Shown: piece after piece, positions 10,703 to 22,529 of the stretch
How positions within the stretch are numbered: position 1 is the stretch's first letter
Layout of the letters: every line of letters starts with the position of its first letter
NCBI RefSeq assembly: GCF_000003605.2
Contig: NW_003129858.1
Coordinates: forward strand, 4,287-33,570
Direction of reading: 5' to 3'
Source of the DNA: Saccoglossus kowalevskii
Taxonomy: Eukaryota; Hemichordata; Enteropneusta; Harrimaniidae
DNA length: 29,284 nucleotides
The notes under the pieces: model-generated
The model's database searches: none
Told to the model about the DNA's origin: nothing
What the model saw: only the letters and a program-made list of their open reading frames with translations
Translations under genes and position numbers: made by a program

Positions 10703-13650
10703 GGGCCTCATGTATTATAGAGTGTATAGTGTTTATGTCAAATAGCCTTCTGTGAGTTGGAATGTCGCAGCATGCTGACGAAATTGGTGTGGGCATAGGC
10801 AAGCATAGTCGCACTGAGGTGTGTGAACTGTGTCAGAGATCCGTCATAATATGTATGAATTTTACTATGTAAAAGACTTTCATGTCAATGATGATTAAAT
10901 TTTTCATGGTAATATACATTCCACATACCACCATAGTAATGCTCCACACAGAAACCTTATTGTAATTGTCTTGTTGCAGATTGAAATATAACGTGCGTTG
11001 TGTAAGTATGTTATGCAGTAATTGCAATAATCTCAGTGCAATTTCCAAAATAATTTTATCCAAGATAAGCAACGAACACGAAATACTTTGTATATTGAAA
11101 GCTCCTTCAAGTCCCATATCCCGGTCAATCAGAAGATTTTGAGACTAATATCGACCTAGAGACCAAATGAGAGATGATTTGTGTGTGTGAGCGAATAATC
11201 TTTAAGTAATAATTTGGAATAATGAGATGTGCACAGTTTGAGAAACCTTGGGTGAGAATATTGTTCAAAAATAATCACCAAAAACTGTCACTTTTATTGT
11301 AATGATGTAGGATATTATTATAAAAATCACGCAAGTGAAAAGGTTTTAGGATATATGTATATTCATGACTGCGTTATATCTCGTCATAATTGTTAATATG
11401 CTTGAACCTTTGAAAATTATTACACAAGTTTAATGAATCGGAAATCACATAGTTACATATAGGACATTTATTTGTTTCATATTCCGTGTTGTAGCTTTTG
11501 TGTAGCTTGAACACAATTTACTAATACTTCAGCGTCCAATGATTTTGCTGATTTTCTGAAATATCGTTATATTAACAGGTCAGGTTGTAGCAGTTTGTTA
11601 AACATTGGATGTCAGCATTTGTTACACATCTCGTACGCATTTGGCAACCATAACATCGGGGGAAATTAGAAACAATTAATACCATATTGTAACAAAAAAC
11701 ACACAGTTAATGTCTAAATCTATAAACATCATTCAGAATGGCTTTCAATTTCATACAGCGATCATCGATAACCAATCAAAATAGCCCGAGGAACAGCCAT
11801 AATACATGGAATAAAGTCTGGTCCACTACTATGATTATTAGTTCGAAATGAATAAAATTGGTTCAAAAACGATAACCATCATGAGATATTTTTTCATATA
11901 CTATTGGACAAGATTCACGAGTCACTTTGAAGATGCTAAATTTTTAAAAGACTTTTTAGTAGAAAGTAAAATAAGATAAAAAAAGCACGTGTACCCTTGT
12001 AACCCCATTTTATTATCTACCGCTGTGTGTGGTGACATTATAATTAAACATTTAAAACGTTAAGTCAAGGTAATGTTAGTAATGATAACCTCCGTACATG
12101 ACAGCTGACCTTGTTACTTCCTTGATATCACCCACTTCCGGTGTTAACAGTTTGTATTGTCTTGGTAACGAATGTAAGGTGGCGTCAGCTAATCATTACG
12201 CTGTCGTTGTCAGTTGAAAGCATAACGTTTATGACTTAATTAGATGTACTACTGGACAGCCACGTCTATCACAGTAAGTCAGGCAGACTATACACATATG
12301 AACATTTAAATAAAACTCACAGCAGCATGGGAATACCTGGTCATTGACTTCCCATCCCTGATTACAAATTCAGATATATATGAACGAATGCATGTTTATA
12401 TCTACATCGAATTCCTGGTAGATAAAGATATGTTTTTAAACAAAATAATAGTATCTGTGACTGAAATTAGACAAATTATTGTTGAAAGTTATTAACAGAT
12501 CAGTGTTCTATGTGCGAGAATTCAAGCAATGATCAGTACAAAGTGCGAGCATGAAATGAAATCAGTATTAATATTTTTTAAATATTGATAATTCGGTTTT
12601 CATTGCAACGTCTTCGAATACATGATAAATGTAGAAGCTATTAGTGTTTTAAAACATAATATTATTGTATTGTTGACTTTAGTTTGAAATTTCCCATGGT
12701 AATATAAATCATAGTACTGTATATGCACGGATTCAGTAGTCGGACTGATTTGTACAGATGTATTTTATCTTCTACACTTATAATACATTTTCCGTTCAGC
12801 ACGTTCATGTAAATGCAGGCACCTGTCGTTTCACTATTTGTTAATTATTTTCTTCGCACACTACTCGTTGTCTCTTTCACGTATAATGAAGTTATCTTCA
12901 AGTGTTGTACACTTGTAATACAAGTATGTAGTTTCTAAAACTGTTCAATGTATTAATGTGTGGCTGAGTACAAAGCTCTTTTGTTGAGTGTTGTACATTT
13001 TATGTATAGACATTCGTTTAGAGAAAAAAATATACCTTAAGTCTATAATAATGTGCATTACACAATAATGAATACATGGCTGAAGTATTTGGTTAAAAGG
13101 TGAATTCGTTTTTATGTGTTTCTTCACGTCATAGGTATGTATAACTCTTTAGTTAAACTAGGCAATGCAGCATGGTTTGGATGTGTGCGGTCAAATAAAC
13201 CAATGGATGTTCTAGAAACGTGGAGCGGCATTAGTAAATTCGAAACATAGTGTCAGAATCGAATGTTTGTATAATATTGAAACGAGCACAACACTATGTT
13301 GAGCTAGTGTTTAGATAAAGATACAGATTCGTGGCCACTTTAAGAACTAAGCTGTTTTATCCATATTGGAGCTTTTCAAGTGTGTTTTGTGCTCAAACAA
13401 TGATGCTACAAATATGATATACTTGAGTAGGCCTAATTACGTGAATAATACCATGATTGACACAAATTTCTACACAAAAATACACGACGTTTTTATTTGT
13501 ATCATCGTATGTATGTTCTGAAATTAGTGCCGAGCATTCTACATATACAAAACACACTGTGAATGTCCGCACGCCTGCATTTTTACCGTAACAAGAAGGC
13601 ACGCAATGCAAGTTATTTCTTTATTTCAAGTTGATAAAGATGGAAAAGAA
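10703..13650. other. AT-rich non-coding stretch
   Basis: No gene is supported. Minus-strand frames at 10833-11117 (94 codons), 12945-13127 and 13393-13611 have no recognisable domains. I looked here for the 5' LTR of the retrotransposon remnant that follows and did not find a copy of its 3' LTR words. Confidence 0.5.
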
Positions 13651-13767
13651 ATATATAAAACAATTAAAATTTACGAGAAAAAAATGTTACTAAAAAAATC
13701 TTAATCAAAGCATTAAATGAACACAGCGATCAAAGAACGAATAAAACCATTGGGTGTTACAATAGTC

Positions 13768-13830
13768 ACGCGAAACCAAGATGAACTATTGGATAAATAC
13801 AGTTATGATTTGAAAATCCTGATCATTGTA
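13768..13830 (+). mobile_element. Gag-like fragment of the Gypsy fossil
   Basis: The stretch RNQDELLDKYSYDLKIL fits the Gypsy gag pattern in which an R-Q pair precedes an acidic residue, then LDxY, then a basic-leucine segment. Its place about 600 bases upstream of the reverse-transcriptase piece is right. In the family, gag encodes the structural protein of the particle. Evidence is one short motif, so the call is moderate. A possible protease-side piece (LCAFGKKESG) follows near 14190, which is weaker. Confidence 0.5.
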
Positions 13831-14439
13831 ATTCTGCTATATTACAGGAATCAGTCGCTGGTGATGGATTGATTCGTTGTATATAGACTGCTGGGAGAAG
13901 TAGATCCAGAAATGCCTTCATATGTTTGAAATATGATTTGTCAATGGAAAGAATTATAGGGATAAAAAGTCCAGTAGTTGTATATGTGGTGCAACAAACT
14001 GATACAACTAGGTAGTATTATAAGACGATACATAAAAGGCAAAAAGACAAGTGTTCCACATACAAGATAATTGCCCAAGTATATTCATGCTACAATTCCT
14101 ATTAGGTGCAAACACATGACATTCCAACTAGATATGGTGACCTTAAAAACAATTAGTTCACAGATACAGACAGAACACTCATTGTGTGCATTTGGCAAAA
14201 AAGAATCAGGATAACCCTATCAAAATTAAAATGTTGAACTCACAGGATGGAATGAAAAACATACATGGTGATCGAAGATGTAGCATGAATATAATTCCTT
14301 AGTCAAGCTATCATTTCACCCACAAATAAAAGTTGTAATATAGTCAATTGTAGCAAAGCAAATTATTCAGAAATATTTTTTACTAGCAGAAAAGTGCTAG
14401 CACAAATTAGACGTGGAAGCTTGGTAAATACACAATGCA

Positions 14440-14900
14440 GTAAAAGGACAACTGAAGGATGGACTTAACAGACTGACTAAGCAAGAGTTAGTAGCACCAG
14501 TTACAGAGCCATAATTTACAGCAGCTCAGGGATGGTACGCACAACAACAACAAAATAAGCATTGTGACTTAAATAAAGCCTTCAAAAAAGTCATTATCCG
14601 CGTCTAATCATTCACCGCCGTCCAATACACTATTGCAAATAATGGCTTTTGGCATGTTGAGCCAAACAGAAGGGAGGTTCAGGTAACGACCGTTAATACG
14701 TGATGTCAGTATGCTACTGTCGACAAGATCAAGAGATTGGAGTAATATATTTAGTTGATGCAGACAACACAGAGGACAAAGCTACCATTGGTCCTGAGTA
14801 AACGTTTGGGACATGCGCTATCTGTAGTTGCATAAAAATAAACCCTAGTTGAGTGTACTAGTCAAGGCTTGACGCCAGACACTGCAAAAGTGAGTATTGG
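14440..14900 (+). mobile_element. Reverse-transcriptase fragments of the Gypsy fossil
   Basis: RLTKQELVAPVTEP (near 14470-14511) matches the start of the Gypsy reverse-transcriptase domain, whose family form reads like LdrLtkqgviaPVTEPTeW. DLNKAFKK (near 14570) matches the conserved DPrDLNKAIkR block. NGFWHVEPNRR followed by VTTVNT (14641-14700) matches the DAxnGFWqvxLd...LTTFNTPFG block. GLTPDTAKV (14866-14892) matches the GLxPDpxKv segment after the polymerase palm. The spacing of these blocks is close to that of living elements. Function in the family: copying element RNA into DNA. Confidence 0.85.
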
Positions 14901-15264
14901 AAATGCTAAATCCAAAATATATTTAATAGATTTGTTAATTGTCAGAGCAGTTTCTATAGTGACTGGTGAAGTATGTAAGTCACTAAAACGGCAAAGAGGT
15001 TTTGATCAGAAATCCATGATGAAGCAATTGAAGAAATGTAGCACAATCAGTGTTATTAAACAATAATATAGATATGAAGAATGAAGATAAGTTTACAATG
15101 TATCTGAAACAAACATTGAAATGGATAAGGTCTACTCAATTCATAGTCGAGGTGCAATGACATTAAACTGCATACTTAGAATAACCATAGTCTAAGGCTG
15201 TTAATATATTAATACAAAATAATTTTCGTGAATTCAAAGAAGCACTATTTATTGAACTAACTCC

Positions 15265-15700
15265 ATAATTTCATTTCAATGATGAATTAGGTGTGCAAAG
15301 TATTTTTCACAAAAGTCATACCTAAATGGTACATTGTAATTACTCACCACACATTGGCATAGAAGGATGTTTGAAAAAGAGCCAATAATTCACGAATAAA
15401 TGCAAAAGTCAGGCACTGTATTGTGGCGTGTGTCAAACAGTTACGAACTAGACAGCAGATGGGAACACTAGTATCGCATGAAATTTCCTGAGAGACCATA
15501 GTATGTCAGAACTGTTCAGTATTCTGTGGAAATGATTAGTTACTCACAGTGGACGATTGCTCCAATTACTGTAGGGTTGACTACTTAGAAGACACAACAA
15601 CGCTAAAAAGCTGAAAGCGCATTTACTCGTTTTGGGATTTGACACATGTATCTCAGGTAATGGATCACTGCAAACATCAAACAAGTTTGACAATTTCAGT
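15265..15700 (+). mobile_element. Integrase fragments of the Gypsy fossil (zinc finger and core)
   Basis: HFNDELGVQ (near 15270) is the linker before the integrase. HIGIEGCLKK (from 15350) and CGVCQT (15422-15439) are the His and Cys halves of the integrase HHCC zinc finger. LLTVDDCSNY (15540-15569) is the start of the catalytic core with its first Asp, followed by VDYLEDTT. These blocks match the Gypsy integrase order and spacing. In the family this enzyme inserts the element's DNA copy into the host genome. Confidence 0.87.
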
Positions 15701-15960
15701 ATAAAGTAGGGTTTCAGCAAAAAAAAAATTCCTGGAGCATGTTCTTAACGATTCAACAAAAGTTGTAAACTTTAGTCTAGTTCAAAGACAGGCACGCTAC
15801 TACTTACAAATGCTAAACTTATCACACCAACAATAGTTGAGAGTGTAGCAAGTCAGATGGAGAAGAAAAAATTGAGACAGTGTCACCACTATAAAGGAGT
15901 CACAGATATCCAACGCTACAAAAAAAGAATAATGTCAGTATATATTGCTAACTGTAATAG

Positions 15961-16143
15961 CTGACAAAAACCTGGAAAGAAGCTGAAGTCAACAAACAAG
16001 TCGAAATCGGATCATATGACATTACAAAAGAGAATGACAGACATTCAATAGAATATATACCAAAAACAGCAGCTGACGATGAAAATACTGTGCTTAAGAA
16101 GTTTACACCAGTTGAAAAAAACATGGTCACTCCACTCTCTACA
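15961..16143 (+). mobile_element. Integrase C-terminal tail fragment of the Gypsy fossil
   Basis: TWKEAEVNKQVEIGSYDI, followed by TKENDRHSIEYIPKT, fits the small DNA-binding barrel at the end of Gypsy integrase (family form WxxAxVxkqvgxRSYxVxTedGxxyRRNRrhLrkT). A 97-codon minus-strand frame over 15948-16241 is only the shadow of this piece. Confidence 0.75.
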
Positions 16144-16385
16144 GCCTCGTAAAGAAATGCATGAGGACAATTTAAGTGGCAACGTAAACACATTGTGTGA
16201 GAATCTACTAACAATTCAATATTGTTAAGATGAAATTTCAAAACTTGTGAAACTATGTAATAAGCTGAATAGTGTAGTAAAAATATTAGTTACAGAAAAT
16301 AACCATATATCAAGAATCTGTCTGAAGTAGAGAAATGCTGAAAATTATCCTCGAATTTATACAGTCACTTTTGTTCTCATTTTTC

Positions 16386-16553
16386 AAAAATGGAAAAGAT
16401 GTAACAAGATGCTGTATTGTAACTGAACTATGATCTGCATATGTATTAGTAGCTAGTGCGCATGTCTGTTGTTGCGAGTCGCCGGTTGAGCATTAATTGA
16501 ATGTGTATAATAAAACAATGGGCGTGACATTGTACAGAGAAAACATTGCAACA
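16386..16553 (+). repeat. Polypurine tract and probable 3' LTR of the Gypsy fossil
   Basis: A purine-rich run aaaaatggaaaaga (16386-16399) is followed directly by tgtaacaagatg, a TG-starting LTR left end. The segment continues with gtagctagtgcgcatgtctg and a GC-rich patch (gcgagtcgccggttgag). It then has an AATAAA signal (16509-16514) and ends in gcaaca near 16553. The proposed LTR is about 150 bp, short but within the family range. No second copy lies in the window, so the right edge rests on the TG...CA rule and the poly(A) signal alone. Confidence 0.6.
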
Positions 16554-17430
16554 ATCTCCTTAATTTTGCCTTCAAATCCTTCCGTGTAAAATAATTGCTA
16601 GCATATTATATTTTTGGTAAAATAGCGACAAAATGAATCAAGTATTGACTATTATTTGAATGATACTAAGAATATATGTACAGATAATCAGAGTAATACG
16701 CCAGTGGGTCAATTGTATTTGCTTTATTATTAGAAGGTTACATACAAGCGGTGATTGCGATAAAATAAATGTTAATATACAGTATTAGGTGTATTATTCT
16801 TGTAATAGTTCAATATCCATCTCACCTACTTGGCGTATTTAATTTCCTGCAAAGTCTACTAGATCCTTAAACTAAATTAGGTCATCAACCTTCTCATACT
16901 CGGAAAGTGGTCAAAGTAATCGAATGATTATTATTGCTCAATAAATAAAACTTCATTTTGGGTCTAAAAGTAATATTGATATGGGGAATATTATGAGGTT
17001 ATCACTTGTTAGTAGCGCTGGCTGAGTGACGTCATGGCTAGATTGATACAGCTCTCTACGATACGAGTATCAAACAACTCTAATAATAAGTACTACTATA
17101 CATTGTATAGCGTGCCGTAATTTGGCGGTATTGCACGGGTATTTTCAGCCTACCATATTAGGAAATGGGAATTCCAAATATGGAACGTTTGACCGGAACC
17201 TACACAAAGAAGTTAGCTAAATTTGTTTGCATTTCGGCATTCCCATTATGTATCATTGGGAGAAAACTATTATCACTCAGACAGTACAGTACGCGGTCTC
17301 ATTGCCCTAAATTCCGCGCCGGTCGATACTGCCTTCGTGCATACTTTGCGGTATCCTCGTAATAACCTCATTTTATGAGGTGATAATCTTCCTCTCACAT
17401 GACTAACTGTCAATGCCAAATTGTAATTTT
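16554..17430. other. Non-coding stretch with a GC-richer patch
   Basis: A patch near 17100-17360 is richer in G+C than its surroundings. It carries a 65-codon frame (17165-17362) with no recognised domain. A perfect CRE-type palindrome lies at 17027-17034. acctcat and atgaggt form a 7-bp hairpin around ttt (17365-17381). No transposon family or gene is recognised. Confidence 0.5.
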
Positions 17431-17472
17431 ACAATCATATGCTGATTTATTACAATCATATGCTGATTTATT
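17431..17472. repeat. 21-bp tandem duplication, two exact copies
   Basis: acaatcatatgctgatttat plus one t occurs at 17431-17451 and again, identical, at 17452-17472. This is a recent local duplication with no known function. Confidence 0.97.
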
Positions 17473-19123
17473 CTAATAAGGTATGACGTATTCGGGACGT
17501 GGTTTTGCAGTTACGGCAACCGCACTGTTGTCAATAATATTTGTTAATTGTTGTCGTTCACTTGTTTAGTAAGTTCAAATGTTAAACGAACATTCAACAC
17601 CGGGGGCGTTGTTGGTAGAATACATTATGGAACAGTACGGGAGTGTGTCAGCGAGTGTCAAGGTGTAATCACGAGATTAAATTTGATGTTTTCGCATTTG
17701 TGAACAACCAGCAACGCCTGGCTTAGTAGAATCTTACTGACTAGCAATAACATCATATATCGGGACATCACCCTCAGTACATTATTATATTGGAGTGATG
17801 CTCAGCGTAGCATAGTTCATTGTATTGTATCCTTTCAAACACATGTCTCATTTGTGAAGACATGGTGACAGGGTCCTGCACTCAAAATTATGTGCGCTAA
17901 CATGTGATACTTATGCGATCTTGACAGCCTTTATATTACTCGAGATTCCAAGACCAACAGAATAATAATTACACAGCAACGCCAATAATTAACAGGAACT
18001 TCGTCTACGGTAGTAAATTGTCAGCTGTCCAATTCTAAGTGAAGGTGACTATATGACGTCTTAAATGAGACTGATTGTCAAGAAATGCACCATGTGTCTG
18101 ATAATAACATGTCTCAACCGTTAGAAAATACACTATTGCCATCGGGTAACAATACCGGTAGATTTATGGTGCAATAATTTATGAATATTTTTTAATATTC
18201 ACGAATAAATGATAATGTTGTTAATCATATTATTGTCAGATACCACGTAAATATATAACTGTAACCATGGAATGGACAACGTGCCAACATAATTTGCCAA
18301 CATCTCGTATGGTTGTGACATTTCGACGAATCCTTCTACTAGGATAGTGATATCATTCATATTTAGTGCAGACATTTAATTACAACCATTCTTACAATAT
18401 TCCATTCGGGAGTTCTCTTATGATAACACTGGGTTAATAGAATTCCCTCAGTGGACCCGACGTCCCTGAAATGTGAATGGAATGTTCTATTCTATGTCAA
18501 GTACAGATATTCTTTCCTCTGGACGTTGTTTCCCGCGGCGTAGATACACAGCGGTGTTAGTAATGACGGATAACAAAAAATGTACATACTAATTAAGTCT
18601 TTGCAACGTGAGTATGGCCATCGTTCGCGTGATGTTTTGGGCTTCCACTAGAGAGGGTTTTTAGTATTTCATATTATAATTTTTCTTCTCGGTGTGTGGA
18701 ATACAGTGTCTAGATACAGACGAGCATAGTCCAGGTAAGACAGTAACGATTTTCTCACCCCGCTTTAGTGAAATGTACACATAGTTAACAGTATTGTATA
18801 TTTTACAAAATCATACGCTGAACTCCTTTGAGGATTTACATACGGGTGACTGTATTATCATTTCCAAGGCTCAACACACATGACGTATGAACTAATGACA
18901 ACCCAACCCTGTTTCATAGTTGTTCTCTTTATGCCTGTATACCGATATACAATGCCATGCTGAACACGCCAGACATAATATTGTGAATGATTTTATTTCC
19001 AATCGTTTCTTGAGATACCTAGCAGTAATAGTTAATAGTTAAGTGGCGCACTATGTTAAAATTTATTATTAAGGTGCAATTTTACAAAATACGTATCTTA
19101 TATTCAGGGTACCCACCCACCCA
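17473..19123. other. AT-rich non-coding stretch
   Basis: No gene recognised. An 8-bp-stem hairpin (tgaatatt, tttt, aatattca) lies at 18182-18201. Confidence 0.55.
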
Positions 19124-19278
19124 CGTTTTTAAATTTAATTTAAGTAAATCAAATTAAATTTAACTAAGTTTAATTTAATTGAATTTGATATATTTTAACT
19201 AGGCATAATTTAACTGAATTAAATTGCCAATATAGATTTTCAATTAAATTGAGTAAATTAAATTGTAATTAAATTGCA
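19124..19278. repeat. Low-complexity AATTTAATT-rich tract
   Basis: Degenerate, near-palindromic iterations of taaatttaatttaa and tcaattaaattga over about 155 bp, almost free of G and C. The tract begins just after a cagggtacccacccaccca run (19108 onward) and is followed within about 70 bases by a GT-rich tract. Confidence 0.85.
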
Positions 19279-19341
19279 TCCCTTTATAGGTTTCCAATCA
19301 TGAAGTTTATTTCAATGTCAACTAAAATGAATTAAATGGAG

Positions 19342-19408
19342 GGGTGTGCGTGCGTTCATGTGAATGTGTGCGCGTGCATGAATGTGTGTGTGCTCGTGTG
19401 TGGGGTTT
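19342..19408. repeat. Degenerate GT/GC-rich alternating tract
   Basis: An alternating purine-pyrimidine run (ggtgtgcgtgcg, gtgtgcgcgtgcatg, tgtgtgtgtgctcgtgtg). It is a decayed (TG)n microsatellite with Z-DNA-forming character by sequence type. Confidence 0.8.
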
Positions 19409-19410
19409 TA

Positions 19411-22400
19411 TGCACATTAACACAGTATTTATTAGATAAATGGATCTATCAAACAACTGGTACTGTTACATGCTGTCCTGTATCGACTAGTAACAAATAA
19501 TTAAATTAGTTCTACGTCTTCGCTCTATGAAATCTATTTAGTTGCAATTTTAATCGCGTGCGAAGCTGGCATCGATGAGTGCGTAAAAATGTAAATTTGT
19601 TTTTCATGTTTGTAAACGTGTTTAAACATGTACATGAATAATGCGTTCCTGATTAGTTGAATAGTGGAACATGTTCTGCTAACCTACATATCACGTGACC
19701 AAATGTGCCGGTAAGGCAATTGTTTTAATTATTGCATTAAACAGATTGAGGTTAGCAAGCATGTAGAGACAACGCGAACAATACTCGTATCCGACGCATC
19801 ATAGGTATTCACATCAGAATGCCACGCATACATCACTCATTGAAGCATCGACGTAGCTATTTAGTTCTTGAGATTTAGTTCAAATGACGTATTGATGAAG
19901 GCAATGAGTGGAACACGAGAGATGAGCGAGTAGTTTTCATGTTTACTACGCAAATATTGACAAATAGTGGAATTGAATTCGTTTCCTGTACTGTACTTTT
20001 TATTTACTTTATTATCAATCGAATATCACTTGTCACGTGACTATGACTGGTAGTTTTGACCTTTACAAAATCGAAAGATGTTAGCATACTAGATTAAATT
20101 AAATTGTATATGCAAAGTTATTATCTTAGCAATATAAACAATATTCACTCAGTAGCCATCCAATGCTGTATTTAACCAACGGTATATGTATTTTGCACGC
20201 GCCCTCGTGAGTACAGTACATGAAACATGGTAATTATGTACATACGTAAAATTCTAATATCCGTCAACGAAGCACTAGGCCAAATGTCTATGTCAAATTG
20301 TTTATATGCTATACTAGTTTTGGTATGTTGGTGTGAATCACTCGATACAAATTACGTCATACATTGTATTTTATAAATTCCTTCAATTTAACATATTTTA
20401 CCTAGTTTAGACTCAATCCAGTAGGCGAAAATAAAACAAAAATTCAATGCTTTACTGATTCACAATTATGTTATATATTTGGTTATTAGGGTGTTGCTTG
20501 GAGAAAACATTTACATTCTGAATTGCCATGATGCACTAATCAATTACTGTGTTTACTCGTCTTTCAAGTCAGATTGATAAATGAAAGCGCGTAACATCTC
20601 GTAGTAGCAGCTTTTCGTTTTCAGTTATATAATGCTTTTGCTATTATTGTGGCTGATAAAGACATGTATTTGCTTAGCGCCGCCAATCAGCATCAAGTCG
20701 TTCGCCTCTCATCACACTACAGTCGGCCTATTGAGAACACTGAGTGTAGCAGTTATACCGCCCGTGTGCAATCTCACCCAAGTAATGTATTTAGCTTGAA
20801 GCAGAGATCGCATGACTTTCTGAGTAACCAGGTGTTTCAATAGATGTATTTGTTTTCGGAATCCAACGAGTCATATTCGGCTATAACAAACATAGCCCGC
20901 AGGTTACATTGTATGCTCTCAATTCTATGTGAAATAATTGAGTGACAGCGCCATTTTCGTAGCTACAAATCAATCCCCTGGCTGACAGTTAATGGTGTGT
21001 CGATCCTGTGTGAGGTATGACAGTATGTATTGTTAAAGTTATCCAAATTCACTGAAATTTAACACCTTATGCCTTATTAAATATTTTAAATACGTGAGCT
21101 ACATTTCAAATATGACTGAATGAAAATTGTGTCGTTATTCCGAGCCGAACAGCTTTAGGCTTTCTACTAGTAAGTAATAGTTATATTTTGTCAATTATCA
21201 AATTTATAACGTAAAGAGAATTTTGAAAAATAAACACACTCTGATTTCACGCTACATGCTTGACGTTTTTGAGAGACAGTTTCATGACGACTGCGGCGTA
21301 TTTAATTCGGATTCACTTAATTCGGCGACTCCCATCGTTACAGTTCACCATAACCTTTTTTAACACATAGCATGTTTTCACAGTTTGAATAGTAATGACA
21401 ACAAGCGCTATGTATTATTGATTTATCACCTAGTATGCTGCGAATGGGTAATAATCTCATCATATTGATGAAGCTATTAAACCAATCTGGTATTTAAAAT
21501 GTCTATACATCAATTTGTTTGGGATTCTATCAAACCCGTCTCTATAAACGAAAGAGGAAGCAGTAATATCGTTTGCTGCTTTCCCTCGTATTGCTAACGC
21601 TTAATCAATAGAAATTAAAAGATGAATTTAATACATTCTCTAGATTGGTAGAGAGCTAGCTTTCTTCATAATTTTCCCATGTTTTAAAGTAACAATACAG
21701 CTGCCAATCATCGTTGAACGTATCAGGGAAATCGACACCCGCAAGTAGCTGTTCTGTGATTTCCTAAAGGATGACTCCGTGAACCTCCTCTTCTCATCAT
21801 TCGCTGCTATTACTCAGCAGATGCGGCTCTTGAAATAAAGTGTACACTAATGGGATGATGGCCTTGTGCGAATAAACAAGCAGGAGCCCGTGGTTATCGA
21901 TATGGTGTGACGTAACACACTCATGGCAAGCTTGTATGGGTACAGTATGTAACAAACTAAAAACAACATTAAAAGATATCATATGTGGCTATACGTGGAT
22001 CTGCAAGTTATTTTGTAATAATGAATGTTAGAAAAATAATGTTCGTGGATATAGTAAAGGACATTTGCAAACTTCAAAGGAAATTGTTTTGCGCAGAAAT
22101 ATTGTACATTATTTTGTAATTAGACCTTCATGTACTGCATGATACAGTAGCTGGAACAAGGCCATTTTTTCACTCCGATTCCAATAAAAAAATGGAAACG
22201 GAGATGTTTAATATAGTCACGTTTCTTGTTTAACATATATCTTCTTTTTCAACGAATAGGCAAAGTGTCACATGAAACCACCTGTAAAAACGTTTTGGCC
22301 GAAAACCGCAGTTTGTATATTAATTTAAACAAAATTAATTCAGAAAGACTCGAATCATCTTAAATATGCTTCTTTGATCCATGCTTCACGGAGTATTTTA

Positions 22401-22529
22401 AGGAAGGAGTGTGTGATATATTTGCAACTCTATTTAAAACATCAATGTTTGTACAACTCTGATTCGTTTTGTTGTGAATTATTTTCTTTGCAACAGGAAA
22501 TTAGTTAGATAATCTAATTAGCAAAAATT
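19411..22529. other. AT-rich non-coding stretch
   Basis: No gene is supported. A frame at 20649-20843 begins with GTG; its first ATG is at 20664. It shows no recognisable domain, although it lies in a less AT-rich patch and is followed by aaccaggtgtttc, which could read as a splice donor. A 10-base E-box palindrome lies at 20032-20041. A 9-bp hairpin (ccatttttt with aaaaaatgg) lies at 22162-22195. Confidence 0.5.
20032..20041. promoter_or_regulatory. E-box palindrome GTCACGTGAC
   Basis: A perfect match to the extended E-box bound by the MiT/TFE and USF bHLH families. The related words tcacgtgac occur at 19691-19699 and 6721-6729. No adjacent gene is visible, so a role is speculative. Confidence 0.15.

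Larger units (their letters stand above)
13650..16553 (+). mobile_element. Ty3/Gypsy LTR retrotransposon fossil, heavily broken
   Basis: Pieces of a Gypsy-type gag-pol lie on the + strand in canonical order: gag-like, possible protease, reverse transcriptase, pre-integrase linker, integrase zinc finger and core, integrase C-terminal tail, polypurine tract, then LTR. This order is strong support even though each piece is short. The group resembles the K02A2.6-like Gypsy elements common in invertebrates. At about 2.9 kb it is shorter than a usual full element (4.5-5.5 kb). It is broken many times (well over a dozen breaks across all parts) and cannot be active. Its general decay suggests great age. 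The left limit is approximate; no 5' LTR or target-site duplication was recognised. Confidence 0.85.

Noticed and set aside
10833-11117. 94-codon minus-strand ORF with hydrophobic stretches, possible membrane protein
   Set aside because: Ile/Leu richness is what AT-rich random sequence gives. No signal peptide pattern or family motif is visible.
15948-16241. 97-codon minus-strand ORF
   Set aside because: It lies opposite the integrase-tail fragment of the Gypsy fossil, so it is a shadow frame.
16993-17371. Possible miniature transposon with 13-base inverted ends (atgaggttatcac and gtaataacctcat, 12 of 13 matching)
   Set aside because: Several such matches at this spacing are expected by chance in the window, no target duplication is seen, and the similarity does not extend inward.
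20664-20843. Coding exon followed by a splice-donor-like aaccaggtgtttc
   Set aside because: No homology, no acceptor or partner exon found, and the longer frame needs a GTG start.
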